Positions 22,991 to 36,450 of a stretch of DNA of 64,000 nucleotides are shown piece after piece (positions within the stretch are counted from its first letter, which is position 1; the number at the start of each line of letters is the position of its first letter). This DNA is from Eremophila alpestris peregrina (lineage: Eukaryota > Chordata > Aves > Passeriformes > Alaudidae): positions 5,802,119-5,866,118 of the forward strand of contig WMCF01000030.1 of assembly GCA_009792885.1 (NCBI GenBank). The letters are read 5' to 3'. The notes below the pieces were generated by a model. That model searched no databases. It was not told where the DNA came from and was given only the letters and a program-made list of their open reading frames with translations. Both the position numbers and the translations under genes were made by a program.

Positions 22991-25979
22991 AGGCTATTTA
23001 CCTTACTCTCTCCTTCCTTTTTTTTCCGAATTAAAATGTTATCTGATACTTTGCATATATTCATCAGATTTTGATTCATAGGTCTACTATGCATCTATAT
23101 TACTCGATTAACGTATTTTTTTAATTCAGATGCAATATTTTCCTACACTTATTTTTGGCATATCTTATAAACTGCACCCTGTTTTTCCAACCTTTTTCCC
23201 AGTTCATTGGGAGTCCTCTAAATTCTTATTTCTCCAACACCCTGGCAATCTTTCCCAGTTTTGTGCATCTTAAAATTTAATAAATAAGCTATTACCTGCA
23301 TTATCAGGTTGACCCTGATGATATTGTCTGGCTGCTAGCACAGGTTCTCAGTTTTGCCATCGATCCTTTGCTCCAGTGAAACAGTACTGCTGTTATCACT
23401 TTGGAAACATTTTTGCATGTTACAAACCCTTTCCACCAGATGATGCTTTCTGAACTTCATTAAGAGAATATCATATGAGACATATGAGCATCAAAAAATG
23501 CACCGGAGTCAAGACATGACATCTATTTTGTCTCTTGCCACAGGGCTGTTCCTGTGTCATGGGAGGATGTTAGATTGGTTTGACACAGTTTGTTGTTGAC
23601 AAATTCATGATGGCTGGAGGTGTTATACACCCTTGTGTAGGGCATTGCCGTAAAAGAAGAAGAAATGGTAAGTATAAAGAGAAAAAATGTTATCAGATTT
23701 ATGTATGATATTTATTTTCTTTTTCCAATTTTAGGAGGTATATTGATTTTCAATCTCTCTGAATCATGTGATTTTCTTTGTCCATTTGGCATAGACATTA
23801 CCAGTTTAAAAACAGTTGGAATAGCATCTTGATTGCAGGATAAGTGGAAATATACAATCTTTAAATGAACACCAGCTATTTCTCATTGGTCAGTTGCATC
23901 TGAGGCCACGGGGAGACCAGTGCTTAAATAACTGGAAAATTGACACTGTAGGGAAGAGATTCCACTACCATGGACAATGAAACTTCAGATTTTGGTGGGT
24001 TTGCTGAATGGTGTGCAGAATACTGTGATTTAAAGTATTCTTTACAAGAACATTTTCATCTGGAAAGCTTGGATATCCATATCTCACTGATATTTCCAAC
24101 AGAAAAATCACATTTAACTTAAGCTGCTTAAGCTGATACAGGGCTTACCCCTTCACTTAACACTGTGCAAACCCTTTTCAGGATCACAATATACAATGCA
24201 AACAAAAAGTGTTAGAAAACAGGAAAGGGGAAGTAAGTCTTAGAGATGTTTAAAATGCTTCAAACAACATAATTAGTATTTTTTTAAAGGATAAAAAAAC
24301 AGGAAAATTAATATGAAGAAAAGTAATCCATCCATACATAATATATTATGAAGATAAACTACATGTATTGGAACATAAAATGTGATTTTAAAGTGCTTTG
24401 AGGATTATGTTGAGTATGAAATTATTATTAAAATTATACACATTATAACTCCTTAAAACAAAAGATCTCATTAGGATTTATATCTATTCTATAAGAATTA
24501 TAATTGTTATATTTTGTTGGAATTTGAGGAACAAGGACTGGAATCTGAAAAGAAAAGCCAGTAGAGTATACAACTTTTTTGAGCTCAGGCCAGTTCTCAG
24601 ATAGTAATGCTACATTTATCACACAAAATTCAGCTTAAAGCTATCATTTTATGACCTTTAAAATTTATAGAAGACTACTATACAGAAGATAAATTAACCT
24701 GCTTTTTATGCAGAGGAGGCATTATGACTAAGAGTAAGACACAACTCTTCCCTGAAAAATACTTGGCTTGCAGTAATATATGAAATGTGTCGGTGTTTCT
24801 CCCCTGTAAGCAGCATCACCTGCTCACTTAGGCAATTGTTTTGTTTCTCCTCAGACCTGCTCTACTTAAACATAATTGAGAACCATTTTGGCTGTTAGCA
24901 AGATTTGCTAGGGCATGTTTGCTTGGCTGCACAACAACATTTTATTTCATGTGAGCAGATTTTATTAAACAACATGGTATGTCAACAGTTTACTTATATT
25001 CACAACTCACAAGAAGCAAATATCCATAGATAATGTATTATGAGTAAGATCACATTTTCTCATCCTTACTGAAATGATTTTTTTTTTTTGGTATCTTTGT
25101 TGTTTCTGTGGTTGTTAGTGAAGTTTGTGTAATTTGTGGGTCACAATATGGGACCTTTATCTGAAGCTCACTCAGTAACATACTGCAGTGCTCACTGGCC
25201 TTGTCTCTGACTTCTATCACTCTTAATCTATTAATTGCATGGTGTATGTGAACCACTGTATTAAAGCAAACTTATCCTCTTTATCGCCTCATTTTAAGAG
25301 TGTTTTTTTTTTTTAATGATTACCTCAGCTTTTACTGTTGTTGGGGTTTCTTATATATTACCATCATCAATCATTACAAACGTTAAAAGGTTTTCTTCTC
25401 TTTAATAAATGCTGAATTATAAGTGTGGACAAAGATGCAGCTAAGAAGTTCTATGACAAAGATAGTAACATCAAAACTTTTCTGAAGAACTTTAGAAAGT
25501 CAAGTGAGTCTTTGAAATGGGAATATTTTTGTGAATCTGGGAAAAGGTTTCTAAAAGAGAACATTGGTATAGTTGCATAGAAGTGTAATCTAATTACTCA
25601 GCATGATATTAGCCTGGGTGAGATAGACTTTAAATACTTTTCTTTGTAAGAAAATTTTCTAAAGACATTTATTTTAGAGATTAAATCAAAATTGATGGCA
25701 ACATAGAAGCCTCATCAAGGTGATTTTAAACTGAAATTGGTCTCTTCTCGTAGTACAAGAACCATTTCATAAAGTAATTTCAGATTGAAAGGCAAAGAGA
25801 AAACAGCTCTGGAAGAGGGGCAAAAATGATTCAAATTGACTCATCAAAATAGGGTCATGGGCAGGCTGCATCAGAAATTTCATTTGTTGTTTAATGTGAA
25901 AAAATATTAGGTATTGTTAATCACTTGCAAATGACTAATAAAACTTCAAGTCAGGAAGAAAAGGCTTTTGGCAACTATA
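22991..25979. other. Unique AT-rich sequence, nothing recognised
   Basis: No gene, RNA or repeat family is seen. Confidence 0.6.
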
Positions 25980-26130
25980 TTATGCATTGTATTACCGTGT
26001 TGACAGATTTTTCTAGCTGGATTCAAGGATTTAATCATTACTAAGATTAGCAGTTCCCTTATTACCTATTGCTCTGTGTGGCAACTGACAGCTATTTATC
26101 CTTGCTGATTTATACACAAACATGAGAAAG
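25980..26130. promoter_or_regulatory. Possible conserved non-coding element
   Basis: This is non-repetitive sequence with two TGACAG cores (26003-26008 and 26086-26091) of the MEIS/TGIF type. The call rests on texture and short motifs only. Confidence 0.18.
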
Positions 26131-26984
26131 AATATTATCTCTACTCCTTAGCTACTTGGGGTCGTCATTTCAGACTCTCTGGAGATCTTGGCTGAGGGTA
26201 ATGTTTGGGCTTGCATAGTCCTTTTAAACACTGAAAAGTTTGAGAAATAGGTATTGTTCACAGGTAAATGGAAGCTGGAAGAGCAGGAATCATTGTTCAT
26301 GGAGGAGAGGTATTTTCACTGATTTAAGACAATAATAACCCTTGAAGGAAGGTACTTGAAAGGGGAGAATCAAAGGGTTTAAGAGAAACAAAGACAGCTT
26401 TTGTCTTTTTGATTGTTTGCTTACAAACCACAAGAAAAAAATTTCTTATGGAGAAATAATTTTATTTTAGCAAGAGTAGGTGTATGGGGAAGTGTCCTAG
26501 ATACAGACAAGGGAAGATGTCCACTCCATGTTAAAAAGATGTTTGTCAAGGTACATGTAGAAAGAAATTATATAAGAGTACGGATTTTATACTTTTTTTC
26601 AGAATCCTTATTGGTATTTTTCCAAAGAGGTGAAAATGCTCAGCCTCTATTTCCTTATACTAAATACCTAAATTTCCTACAATTTGTAGCTATGCACTTA
26701 GCTGGTCCAGTCCTGAAGGGATGCATTTCAAAATAAAGGTAAATTTAAATTCTCTAAGAAAATCCCCTACATCTGTAAAATTCAGATACAAGTACTTTAG
26801 CACTTTAGAAAAAAATGGCCTTTTATGCAAATATTAGCATAAATTTTCCTCTGTATTAGTTTTAAAATTGATAGGCCTTTTATGTAATGTAATGTCAATA
26901 TAATGTATATCATATTTGTCTATATCAATATCATATGTAATGTCAATAAACTTTTTTATTTTTAATTTATGTAAACAATCACCA
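26131..26984. other. Unique AT-rich sequence with an ATGTCAATAT-rich patch
   Basis: No gene is recognised. Imperfect repeats of TAATGTCAATA occur at about 26885-26950. A frame of 107 codons at 26413-26736 has no familiar motif and is considered chance. Confidence 0.55.
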
Positions 26985-27270
26985 AAACGTTTGAGGTTGG
27001 AAGGCCCATCAGGAGAATGTTTTGTCAAACCTCTTGCTCAGAGCAGGGACAGCTAGGGCAGTTCTAGCTTATGTGAAATATTTAATTTCCCCATTAAGTG
27101 TTTATGCCCATGGTTAATATCCCTCTGAGCTTTCACTTCTCTAGTTGAAATTTCACGGCTCTCTCAGCCTCCCCTCATGTGTCAGGTGGTCCAGTCCTTT
27201 ATTCATCTTTGTGTCTCTTCATGGATTCACTTCATTATGTCCATGTCTTTCTCATGGTGAATGATGAGGC
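26985..27270 (-). mobile_element. Decayed CR1 LINE 3' end, internally deleted
   Basis: On the plus strand, GAGGTTGGAAGGCCCATCAGG is followed by TCAAACCTCTTGCTCAGAGCAGGG, GTTTATGCCCATGG, TCCCTCTGAGC, CTCTCTCAGCCTCCCCTCATG, GGTCCAGTCC and ATTATGTCCATGTCTTTCT. This is the antisense order of the CR1 3' UTR and last ORF2 segment as recalled, with intervening blocks missing. It is old and non-functional. Confidence 0.75.
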
Positions 27271-28099
27271 ATTTTTTCCTTTTGCATCAAGTGGATAGCT
27301 GAGGAAGAGAAATGTGACAGAAGAAAGAATACAGCTGCCAGAAGTGACAGGTTAAACAGGGCAAAGACTTCTACTGGCTTGTAGCAGTATTATGGCAGGT
27401 CTGCAGCTATGGTAAGGTGTTGAGAATAGGTAACAGTGTCTAGAGAGAACCTGTAATACACAGTAAAAGAGGACAAATCTTTCTTGTGTATTTAAATGCC
27501 TGGGTGCTTCTGTATGAATTTAATATTACAAAAAAGGAAACAATTTATTACTAATCAAACCCCAAGAGAAGCAAATAGACAAGCAAATAATAGTTCTTAG
27601 TGAGAAAATTACATTTGATGCATTTAATGTGAAAACTAGCTCTTCACTATCCCTCTTGACGTCCTGACTGAAATTTATCTTCTTTGCATCCATCACTGTA
27701 TGTACCTTACAAACATTATGTCTGCAACAAATAAATATATTTGTGCAAAGCTTTCAAAATTATTTAACTTTTACTGACTTTTGTCTCTTACTGCCTTATC
27801 TGCAGGACCATAATTATGGCACACAATATTAAACTATTAAACAGAGTTGTTCTGCATGAATCTCTGACCTTAATTTTCTCCCTACCAGCAGAATGGACTT
27901 TAGGGAGATACAAAAATAATGGCTAGAGCAGCAGCTTCTGGCCCCTGCAATTCAGTATCTTGTGCAGATTAATAGTTATAGACAGTGAACCAAACAGTGA
28001 AAGAAAATGGAACTTTAGATAAAATACACTTTGATCTTCCCCAGAATAATATATCTATAAATACACTTGCATGAGGATTGTGACATATTTCAAATAGCA
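27271..28099. other. Unique AT-rich sequence, nothing recognised
   Basis: No gene, RNA or repeat family is seen. Confidence 0.6.
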
Positions 28100-28176
28100 T
28101 TTTCCCTTTTGTTTTCTCTTTTCCTTTTCCTTTTCCTTTTCCCTTTCCTTTTCCCTTTATCTTCCTTTTCTTTTCT
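28100..28176 (+). repeat. (CCTTTT)n polypyrimidine tract
   Basis: Tandem CCTTTT/CCCTTT hexamers with few interruptions are almost purely pyrimidine on the plus strand, a configuration able to form triplex DNA. Confidence 0.93.
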
Positions 28177-31100
28177 GTAAATCATTGTCATTTTACAACA
28201 AGTGGAGTCAGTAAGCACACAACAAGACTATGACCTTGCCATTCATGGAAAGACACACAGGATTCCCTTAAGTGTCCTAGTATGAATTTAATATGAAAGG
28301 ATGAGAGACTCTGCCCCATGCTAGAGCAAAAATACCCAAATCCTTCTGTCTTAGACTACCTTTTTGTTTTATTATAACATGTTCCATCCCATTTTCTGTC
28401 TAGAACCCTTCTATTTTGGTAAAAACGTGAAATGGAACAGTAAAAATTCTTAATGATGTAAATATGTCAGATTAGTATGGTAAACCTGGAAAATTAATGA
28501 AATATTGGCAGTCTGCACAGAAATGTTATTTCAATGTTTGGAGAAGTCTCAGCCATATGTAGTTATGGAAAAGTTCACTGTTTCAAATTGCACCAGTATT
28601 TTAAGCACTATTTTAAATTTAGAGAAGTACAAGTAAATGAAAAATCAAACCTCTTGCATCTAGGACTCTTTCTCAGTGCATTGCATTAGGGCAGCTGTGC
28701 TGACATCCAAATACCACCACAGTTGTATGAGGACATGAAGAAAAAAACAAAAAAAAGTGAGTAAGACTGAATATAATCTTTTAAAAATCACTATTTTTTT
28801 CCATGTGTTTGTCCAGAGCTCCCTCTCTGGGACTGATTCGGATCCATATCACTTTGTAACAGAAATAAGAGAAATCACAGCAAACTTCCAATAAAACATG
28901 TGAGATCAGAGGTGGGAAATATCTTTATTTGTGTAAGTGTCAGAAGCTATCCAATGTTGGGCAGTTCAGATTTTAAGTCTTTACTCTTGAGTCCCAGAAT
29001 AATGAGAAATTTTCAGTTCAATTTTCCTTTGAATTTCTTCCCAGAGGAATAATAGCTTTAGTGTGATCTTTGCCACCCTTGCAAACCTTATTTTTGTCTA
29101 GAAATACAATAAAATTATCATTTTTAGTTAAATTCTTGAACAAAAATTGTCAGTTAAGAAGCTCTTCAAGATGACTTTATGTTTAATTTTCATGAAACAT
29201 GAATTTTTTTTTATAAATTTGTTTAAACCTAAATTACACTTTCAAACTCAGTACATATATAAATTAATTAGTGGTTAAATTTTATTGAAAACAACTTGGA
29301 TTTTATCAGGATTTTCTAAAAATTTATTTGATTTTTTAAAATTGAATGCTAACATCCATGAACTTTTCCCTGTTCAGATAACTGAAAGACATGGTATCAG
29401 TTTCCAAAGAAAAGGAATAAAGCTCTGAAGACTTTCCTGACTTGCCAGAGCTCTCTACTTAGTGAGAGAAATGAGAAGAACATTTTTGCTATTTCAACAG
29501 ATTAAGTTGATACCAGGAGCTATTTATGTTCAATTATACTGCCTGATTTATTTAGTGAGTGGGCAGATTTTGGTAATTTGTTTAATTACATAGTAGAATC
29601 ATATTTATTTCATGATATAATTAAAAAGGTTGAATTGTAATATAATAAAATACTCACTGCATGTGAGTAGTAACATTATAAAATTACAGATTTCTGCATA
29701 TTTCTGTGTGTTCAGCTGCATCAGTGTGGAAAAAAGGTCCAGAATAAAAATATGAACACTTGAAGAAAACTAGAGTAATAACTTTCATTATGTCAGATAA
29801 TCCTATCTATGAGTGGTGCTTTGTGTAAAGATAAATTCTGAGTAGCTCAAGATCAAAACTCAAGACAGTTTTCATAAAGAAAGATAAACTGTCAGTATTT
29901 ATATAGAGAAATTCACAGAGTTTAAAAATCAATTCTGCAAACTGTAAATGTTATTTCAAATAAATTTCTCATGTGTTTTACTTTTAAAAGGAAACTTTTG
30001 CAACTGTATTTATTCAGATATTCTATGGAGCATAGAATTCCCACATGAAATATGTGCTCTTCAATAGTCTCCAGTCTGTTTTCTGTATTTTCATTATGGG
30101 TAGCATGACCTGCTCCAAGTTCTGATCAGTGCCAGACTTTACCAGAGATTTTTGCTATCAAATCTGGTATGGTCAATTATCTATCACAAACATCCTGTGA
30201 TGCAGCATGTGAGTTCTCATTCAGGCTTGTTACAGTAACTGTAGCCTAAGAATGACTAGACTGTATGTAAATATATGTCTACACACATTGAGAATAATTT
30301 ATCAATAAGCTTATATTCCTTTTTTTTTTTTTTCCCTGCAAACACTGAAGTTACTTTTCAGTGGGAGCTGTTCCTGGAGTTTGGAACAGACATCTTACGA
30401 CATTGACAAGGTATCATCTCTTTGCTCTAACTTTTTAGAATGTGCTTCACTTCAGCAATACCTCTGGCTACTTTCAGCAAAGTTACAGCTTCTTTTTCTT
30501 TTCAATTCAGTTCCATATATCATCTCATATCATATCATCTCATATGATATACCAATTACCAAGCCCAGTGATGGAATCCTTAGTAGTCTACAAGCTATGC
30601 CTTTCTGGAGATTTTTTCAAGGATGTGCTCTACTTGTATTTTAGCTTTTTGATCAAATGTATGTTTGTCTTGCCTTTGTTTGCTAAAGAAAAATACAACA
30701 TTTTTATGACCTTAAAGCAATATTTGTCATCTGGGAGTGTAGCTAGAGACATAGAATTAGAAAATCTTCCTTACAGCTCTTTTTTTTTTTTTTAAGCCAA
30801 ATATTAAAAGAAATCCAGAAGTTACATCTCTGAGCAATTTCTATGTCTTTCTTACCACAAAGGTTGAAAGAAGTTGCTTTTTTTAAAAAAAGGTCTCTGT
30901 GCATCATTCCTTTGATTACTTTTGCACTATGTAGGAGAAAAAGGGGCTCAGAGGTCATGGAAAGGAAATGGAAAAAATGTGTTAATAGAAATCCATCAGT
31001 GACAGGTCCAGACAGAGTGGAAGACACAACTTGCCTATCCCTTGTATGTTCACTAGCACATCAACACTTTAGGCACAGTTTGTGAGAAATATTATTTAAA

Positions 31101-31847
31101 ATTATTTTTTTCCAGCCATTTCTTCAGGTACTAATACACCATCTTAGTTTTCAATATAATCTCCTCATAATTAACTTTAAAAAAAAAGAAAGAAAAAATA
31201 AAAGAAAATGCATAGTATTCTTTGGTTTAAGGATATCCAGATCTGATCTATGAGATCTGTGTCCTGCATCAAAAAGAAACTAGTACATATACTAGTATGA
31301 ATAATTTTATCCTGGATGATACTAAAAAATAAACTATTGATGACTTGTGCACCATGCATTTTTTAGATTGCTTTTGCACAGACTTCTCTTTCCCCTTCTT
31401 TTCTCTAAGAGAATTCTCCAACACAAATTCCCAGCAGAGATTTTATCTTATCTTTCTGAATGGAAACTCTCAATTTCTGAATATGGTGGTAATCTATTTG
31501 TAACAGACAGATTTCATACCTCTAACAATTATTGGGGGTGGGCTTTCTGATTGTTTTTTTTTTTTTTTTAATTTGCTGGAGTCTGAGATTCATTTGCACA
31601 GGTGGAAGATTCACCTGTCTCATTTTAGCAGCCTTGCTCTGAGAAATTTTTACAGATGACTGAGGCAGGAAAGTCTACATGCTCCAGTGCACAGGCAGCT
31701 CTGAAACAGACATAGTTTTGATGGAGTTTCATCTTTTCTGAGTATATGAAGGCTTATAAGACCCAGGTAAGGCCAATTTCTTGCCCTTACAAATTTAAAA
31801 TCTAAAGTAGCCATTAAATGTACTGTCATGAATTTCTTCCTGAGTAG
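28177..31847. other. Unique AT-rich sequence
   Basis: No gene or repeat family is recognised. A small ATATC/ATCTC repeat patch occurs at 30518-30550, and poly(T) runs occur at 30320-30335, 30780-30794 and 31554-31569. Confidence 0.6.
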
Positions 31848-31915
31848 AATCTTAGAATCTTTGGGTTAGTAGAAATAGTTTGGGTTGGAAGTGATCTCCA
31901 AAAATAAGCTAATCC
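31848..31915 (-). mobile_element. CR1 LINE terminal fragment
   Basis: AATCTTAGAATCTTTGGG, followed by ATAGTTTGGGTTGGAAGTGATCTCC, is the antisense form of the CR1 3' terminus, in which AGAATCATAGAATGG precedes GTTTGGGTTGGAAGGGACC. Similarity is lost to the right within about 70 bp. Confidence 0.65.
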
Positions 31916-32645
31916 AGATGTCAAATAGATACAAATTGCATCTGAACTGAATGATAGTCTTGAAAATTTTATGTAAAGTCCCCTGGGTTTGACTTCACAT
32001 AAATGTACTTTTTTATTATTATAATTCATATTTAAGGTATGTGCTGGTCAGAGATGCTGTTTGGAGGCTGAGGTACTTAATGCCTTTGAGTTTTATTTAT
32101 GATCATTGGTTAATTGTCCTAATTCCCTAAGGAGACCAGCAATTTCAAGTATTCAATAAATTCAGTAGTATTTATTATTAATCAGGGAGATTTTCTGAAT
32201 AATTATAAGAGAAGTTTAGAAGTAATAGTGCACCCTCAGAACAGGTGAAAAACAGATGTATCTATGCTACAGGCTTCTGACAAACACCACTTCATAATTC
32301 TAGCACAGATTCAACAAAGAAATGGAAAAAACAAAATCTTTTTTGAAGGAGTTAAGGTTTGGGATTTCAGCACCTACGCTAGCAAAACATTGATAAATGT
32401 TAATAAGGTACTTTTTTCCTTCCTGAAACAAATAATTCAATTTTTCATTCATTAATAAATGAAAGAAATATTTTTTTAAAAAAAAAGTAGAAAGAAAAGT
32501 GAACAGAAGTGACCGACAGACCCAGTGTAGAGTCTCACACCAGCAAGAATAACAACTGCAGAGAAGGAGACAAATGTTCCATTTAATTTTATGCTTTCCT
32601 TGTCTGGTATTTAGCCAGTCACTGTGGAATAACCAGTAGAATACA

Positions 32646-33742
32646 GAATCATAGAACTGAGTGGGAAGTGACCTTCAAACAGTCCAAGACCCAGCCATGG
32701 GCCAGAATGTCTTTCACAAGAACCTGTTGCTCAAAGCTCCATCCATCCTGACCTTGAACAATTGCAAGGATGGCATCCACATCTTCAACCTACACCTGTG
32801 TCTCACCATCTTGACTATGAAAATATCTTTCTTTTTTCCAGTCTAAACCTATCCAATTTCAGTTCAAAACAATTGCCCTTTGCCTAGTAAAGTAGTTTTC
32901 CTGTTTTAGAAGACTCTGAGTATTGAAAGGCTGAAAGAGGGTCTTCTCAGGACTTTCTCTTCTTCCAGAGTGAGCAACCCCAACTCTCTCAGCCTTTCTT
33001 CACAGGACAAGAGTTTCATTCTGACTATTTTCATGGCCCTCTTCTGGATCTGTCTGAAAAGATCCCTGCCCTGGATAGTCCAGGTAGGATGTCATGGCAG
33101 CAGAGTAGAGCAGGGGAATCTCCTCCCTGGACTTGCTGGCCATCCTTCCTTTGATGAAGCACAGGATGCAATTTGCTTTCTGAACTGAGAACACAGACTG
33201 ACAACTCCTGTCTAATTTTTCAGCCACAAATATTCCCAAATTGTTCTCTGCTGGGCTACTCTAAATTCATCCATTCCTTAGTACTGGGAATTGTGTCCAA
33301 CTCAGGCTCAAAACCTTGCACTTGGCTGCACCCCTTAAGCCTTTTGAGCTCCCTCTGAATGACATCCATTCCCTCTAACAGATCTGCACCACTCAGCATG
33401 GTGTAAAATGCAAACTTGCTGACAGTCTGCTCAGTTCTACTGTCTGTGCCATTCATGAAAATAATCAACAGTCTTGGTGCTAATACAAACCTTACCTTGG
33501 GTAAGCACTCAGTACTGATTGTCACTTAGACACCAAACTGTTGGCTGGACTCCTTTGCATGTGGCTATCCTTATCCATCCAACAGCTCATCCATCAAACC
33601 CCTGTATCGTAAATTTAGCAGCAAGAACATAGTGGGGGAACATATCAAAACCCTTACAGATATCCAGGTAGATCACAGCTGTGACTGTTCACTAATGCAG
33701 TCACTCCACCACAGAAGACCATTAGATTATACAGGCATATCT
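32646..33742 (-). mobile_element. CR1 LINE, 1.1-kb 3' segment
   Basis: The plus strand begins with AGAATCATAGAA at 32646, the complement of the CR1 terminal ATTCTATG octamer tail, and continues through the antisense 3' UTR (GGGAAGTGACCTTC, GTTGCTCAAAGCTCCATCC). It then runs into the antisense of the reverse-transcriptase C-terminal half, up to GTAGATCACAGCTGTGACTG near 33670-33700. It is the longest CR1 copy in the window. The 3' end is preserved and the 5' end lost, as usual for 5'-truncated CR1 insertions. It is heavily diverged, with frameshifts. No flush target-site duplication is visible, which is normal for CR1. Confidence 0.9.
33000..33525 (-). pseudogene. CR1 ORF2 reverse-transcriptase C-terminal relic
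   Basis: On the minus strand the segment 33525-33256 reads VSKFAFYTMLSGAD, then EGMDVIQRELKRLKGCSQV. This aligns with the CR1 RT block SKFADDTKLSGAVD with EGRDAIQRDLDRLE, as recalled. The segment 33239-33000 reads VAEKLDRSCQ, then VQKANCILCFIKGRMASKSR, matching the next CR1 block (DEKLNMSQQ, AQKANRILGCIKR). The two pieces are in different frames. The catalytic FADD is replaced by FAFY, so the active-site aspartates are gone. A functional copy would synthesise cDNA at a nicked target; this one cannot. Confidence 0.85.
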
Positions 33743-36321
33743 ACAATTTACATAATTTACAACTCGAAGAAAAAAAAGACAGAAAGAAGAACGGATTAGT
33801 TCAGGCATCAAAACTTCTGTACAATATTCTTCAGAAATAAAGTCTAATTGATTTTTGTGAATTTTTCATGTAAAAAAGGCCAAGGTTTAGGTCTTTTGTT
33901 TAATCACGTCTCAAATTTCATTAATAAATTATATGTTATTAAACATTAACAGAAAAGATTTGTACTTAAACAATGAAACACATTAACAAAGTGTCTGCTG
34001 TGGTGCAATAGAATAATACACACATATTATAATACTTTAATAGAAAACATGCATACTTGCAAAGTTTTGGAGTCAAAGCTATGCATAATACACATAACTG
34101 TAAATCTCAGTATTGGCTGGTGTATATAACTCCTCACACAGAACCTGTGCATACACAAAAAATTCAACATAAATGAGAATAATTTAATGAAACTTATAGA
34201 ATGGACAGAAATTGGGAAAATAAACAAGATTTGAAAAGGTTTAAAAGCAATTGCATTTAAAAATACATACCATCATGATCAAATATATTCATAAGTATTT
34301 CAAAGTATGCAATTGTAAATCATAGCATGCAATCCAGATGCTGCACAGTGTATCAAAAAATATGAAATCCATTTAAAAATACCTTTTTCACCCAAAATGG
34401 ACACCAGATTTTTCCCTTTACAACGTGAATACATGAGAAGAGATTATTCCTTTATTTTTCAACTCAGACAACTGCAACAGAAAACAGAGTAACTTACTTT
34501 TCAATCTCTTCCATGATCCTAAGTGAACTGATAAACATATTTCTTTACAAACGACCACTCTCTATTCCCCCTTTTCTTTTCTTTTATTCTAAATTATTTA
34601 ATGTACTAGATGAAGTCAAGCTCTTGTGCACACAATTTTACTTTTTTTGCCTATTTTTCTAGACTTCATTTGCTCTTTTACAAAACAGTTGGATATGACA
34701 ACTGCCCCAGGCTTTAGCCTGAAAGTTCCTGAAAGTTTTCTCTTACAGCATAATAATGTATAATTCTTTTCAGCAATATTTAGAAAAATAAATTGAGAAA
34801 GCCACATATTTTACTTCAGCTCAAATGATCTTTAACATTTCTTTGGGTAAATTGGTATACTTAAGTTTCATTCCTAATCTGCATGGAAAAAAAAAAAAAG
34901 TCTTGAAGTCTCTTGTGAGACATACTCTGTTTTTTACTTAATTCTAATCAGTGGTTTAGAAAGCAAAATCTAGCTGATTGTCTTCTGCAGTTATCTGTAT
35001 TTAAATTACACTAAAAAGGAACATTCTACAAAATGTCAGAATAAATATGGGTAAAAGACAAATATTTACTCCTTTTAACCATCCATTCCTTTTCTTCTTT
35101 CCATTTCTCTACTTTAGCCTCACACTTCACAGCTTCCAGTGATATGCACATCTTCAGTAAGTAAAAATTTCATTTATTAGAAAAAATAAACTAATTAATT
35201 AACTAATTTAATACACTTCATGCTGTGCACTAGATGAGACAGGGAGCATGTGAATGGATCAAATGATCATGTAGTTTTACCTGCCTAGTAAGTCACATGG
35301 TCAAAGAACTAACAATGGTCTGTTTTTCACAGCCTGATAAAAAATTAGATAACTCTAGTCTTATATATTTATTGGGTTGAAAACTCTTCTGAGGTATCAT
35401 TAAAAGCATGTCATATAATTATTATTTATGCTAAAAGCTTTGCTGCATGAGCTTATTCCCAGAACTCATAAGGCAGCTTTTTATTGTTTGCAGTTTAACT
35501 TGATTCTTTGAAATTCTTGTCCATGGCAAAAGTCAAGTTGTTAGTTGATTCCTCTTGTGGGCAACTTTCTTTCTATCCAAAAGAACTTTAAATATAAATA
35601 TTTACACAAAGCTTTCTATAAACTGATGGAAAGATGACCACAATATTTAGAACACAGTGATGATATCAGGGATATCCCAGTACAGCTGCAGATTCTGGGA
35701 TTAGAAATTATTAATTTAAAGTGCATGCAGTGAGAAAGCCATGGCTGCCTGGAAATGTCCAAGGAACTTGGGCCAGAGCTATATCCATAGGTCACAACTC
35801 TTCTGTTCTTCATGAGGGTATGTGTTTTTGTCCAGAGTCTGGCCCACCCAAAAGGTTGATTTGAGATGGGCACAGCCTGAGTGACTGGAGTTATGTCTTA
35901 CTACCAAACTTAAACCCCAGGAAATCATATTGCAAAAACTACAGGCACAAAATTAGTGTGTCTGACAGTTTGCAATTCCACAGAACTTAAATGGAAACTT
36001 TTAATGAAACAGCCATTTATCCCTTAAAAATTTCCAGTTTGAAATCTTGGTGCCATATTTGCTATCAATATTCATTGAAGAAAACAAAACAATGAAGTGG
36101 CTTCATATTTCTCTGTATTAGCAAACATCAGGTGACTTTAATACTGTGGCTGTCATACACATACAAGACTATGCCGTTTTCTGTGACAAATGACCATGAA
36201 GGACTGAGGAGACTAGAATAGTAGGATAAAATTATCCCAGTAAATTTTCAGATGAATGACCATCTTTTTTTCAAAGCAATTTGCAAGTATAATTCTGTGT
36301 AGTGGCAGAGGGCAGTGAGAA
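33743..36321. other. Unique AT-rich sequence, nothing recognised
   Basis: No gene, RNA or repeat family is seen. Confidence 0.6.
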
Positions 36322-36450
36322 AACAGCTGTATGAGGAGCAGTGAGGCCAATGAGCTGCTCAACCTAGTGGCAGAGCTGAGAGATGAAGTAGAAAGACAAA
36401 GAAGTATTAGAAATTCTGAAGAAGATGTTCTCTGGTGGAGCTTCTACCAT
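36322..36450 (+). pseudogene. Possible CR1 ORF1-like relic
   Basis: The plus-strand frame from 36322 reads SSEANELLNLVAELRDEVER, then QRSIRNSEEDVLWW. This resembles a recurrent avian LINE-derived peptide of the type (V/L)EELRRLVAELREEVSRLRSIRESE, which I associate with the N-terminal coiled coil of CR1 ORF1. ORF1 proteins bind the element's RNA. The fragment is short, has an in-frame TGA not far downstream at 36498-36500, and has no start codon context. Recognition rests on a coiled-coil motif, so a chance or other-family origin is possible. Confidence 0.5.

Noticed and set aside
22873..23094. 73-codon minus-strand frame with a Ser-Tyr-Pro-Ile-Leu repeat
   Set aside because: It is simply the translation of the GGATA minisatellite.
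26413..26736. 107-codon plus-strand frame
   Set aside because: No motif, splice signal or promoter is visible, and a frame of this length is expected by chance in 64 kb.
30442..30795. 117-codon plus-strand frame
   Set aside because: It overlaps a second frame on the same strand, contains a simple-repeat patch and ends in a poly(T) run. It looks like chance.
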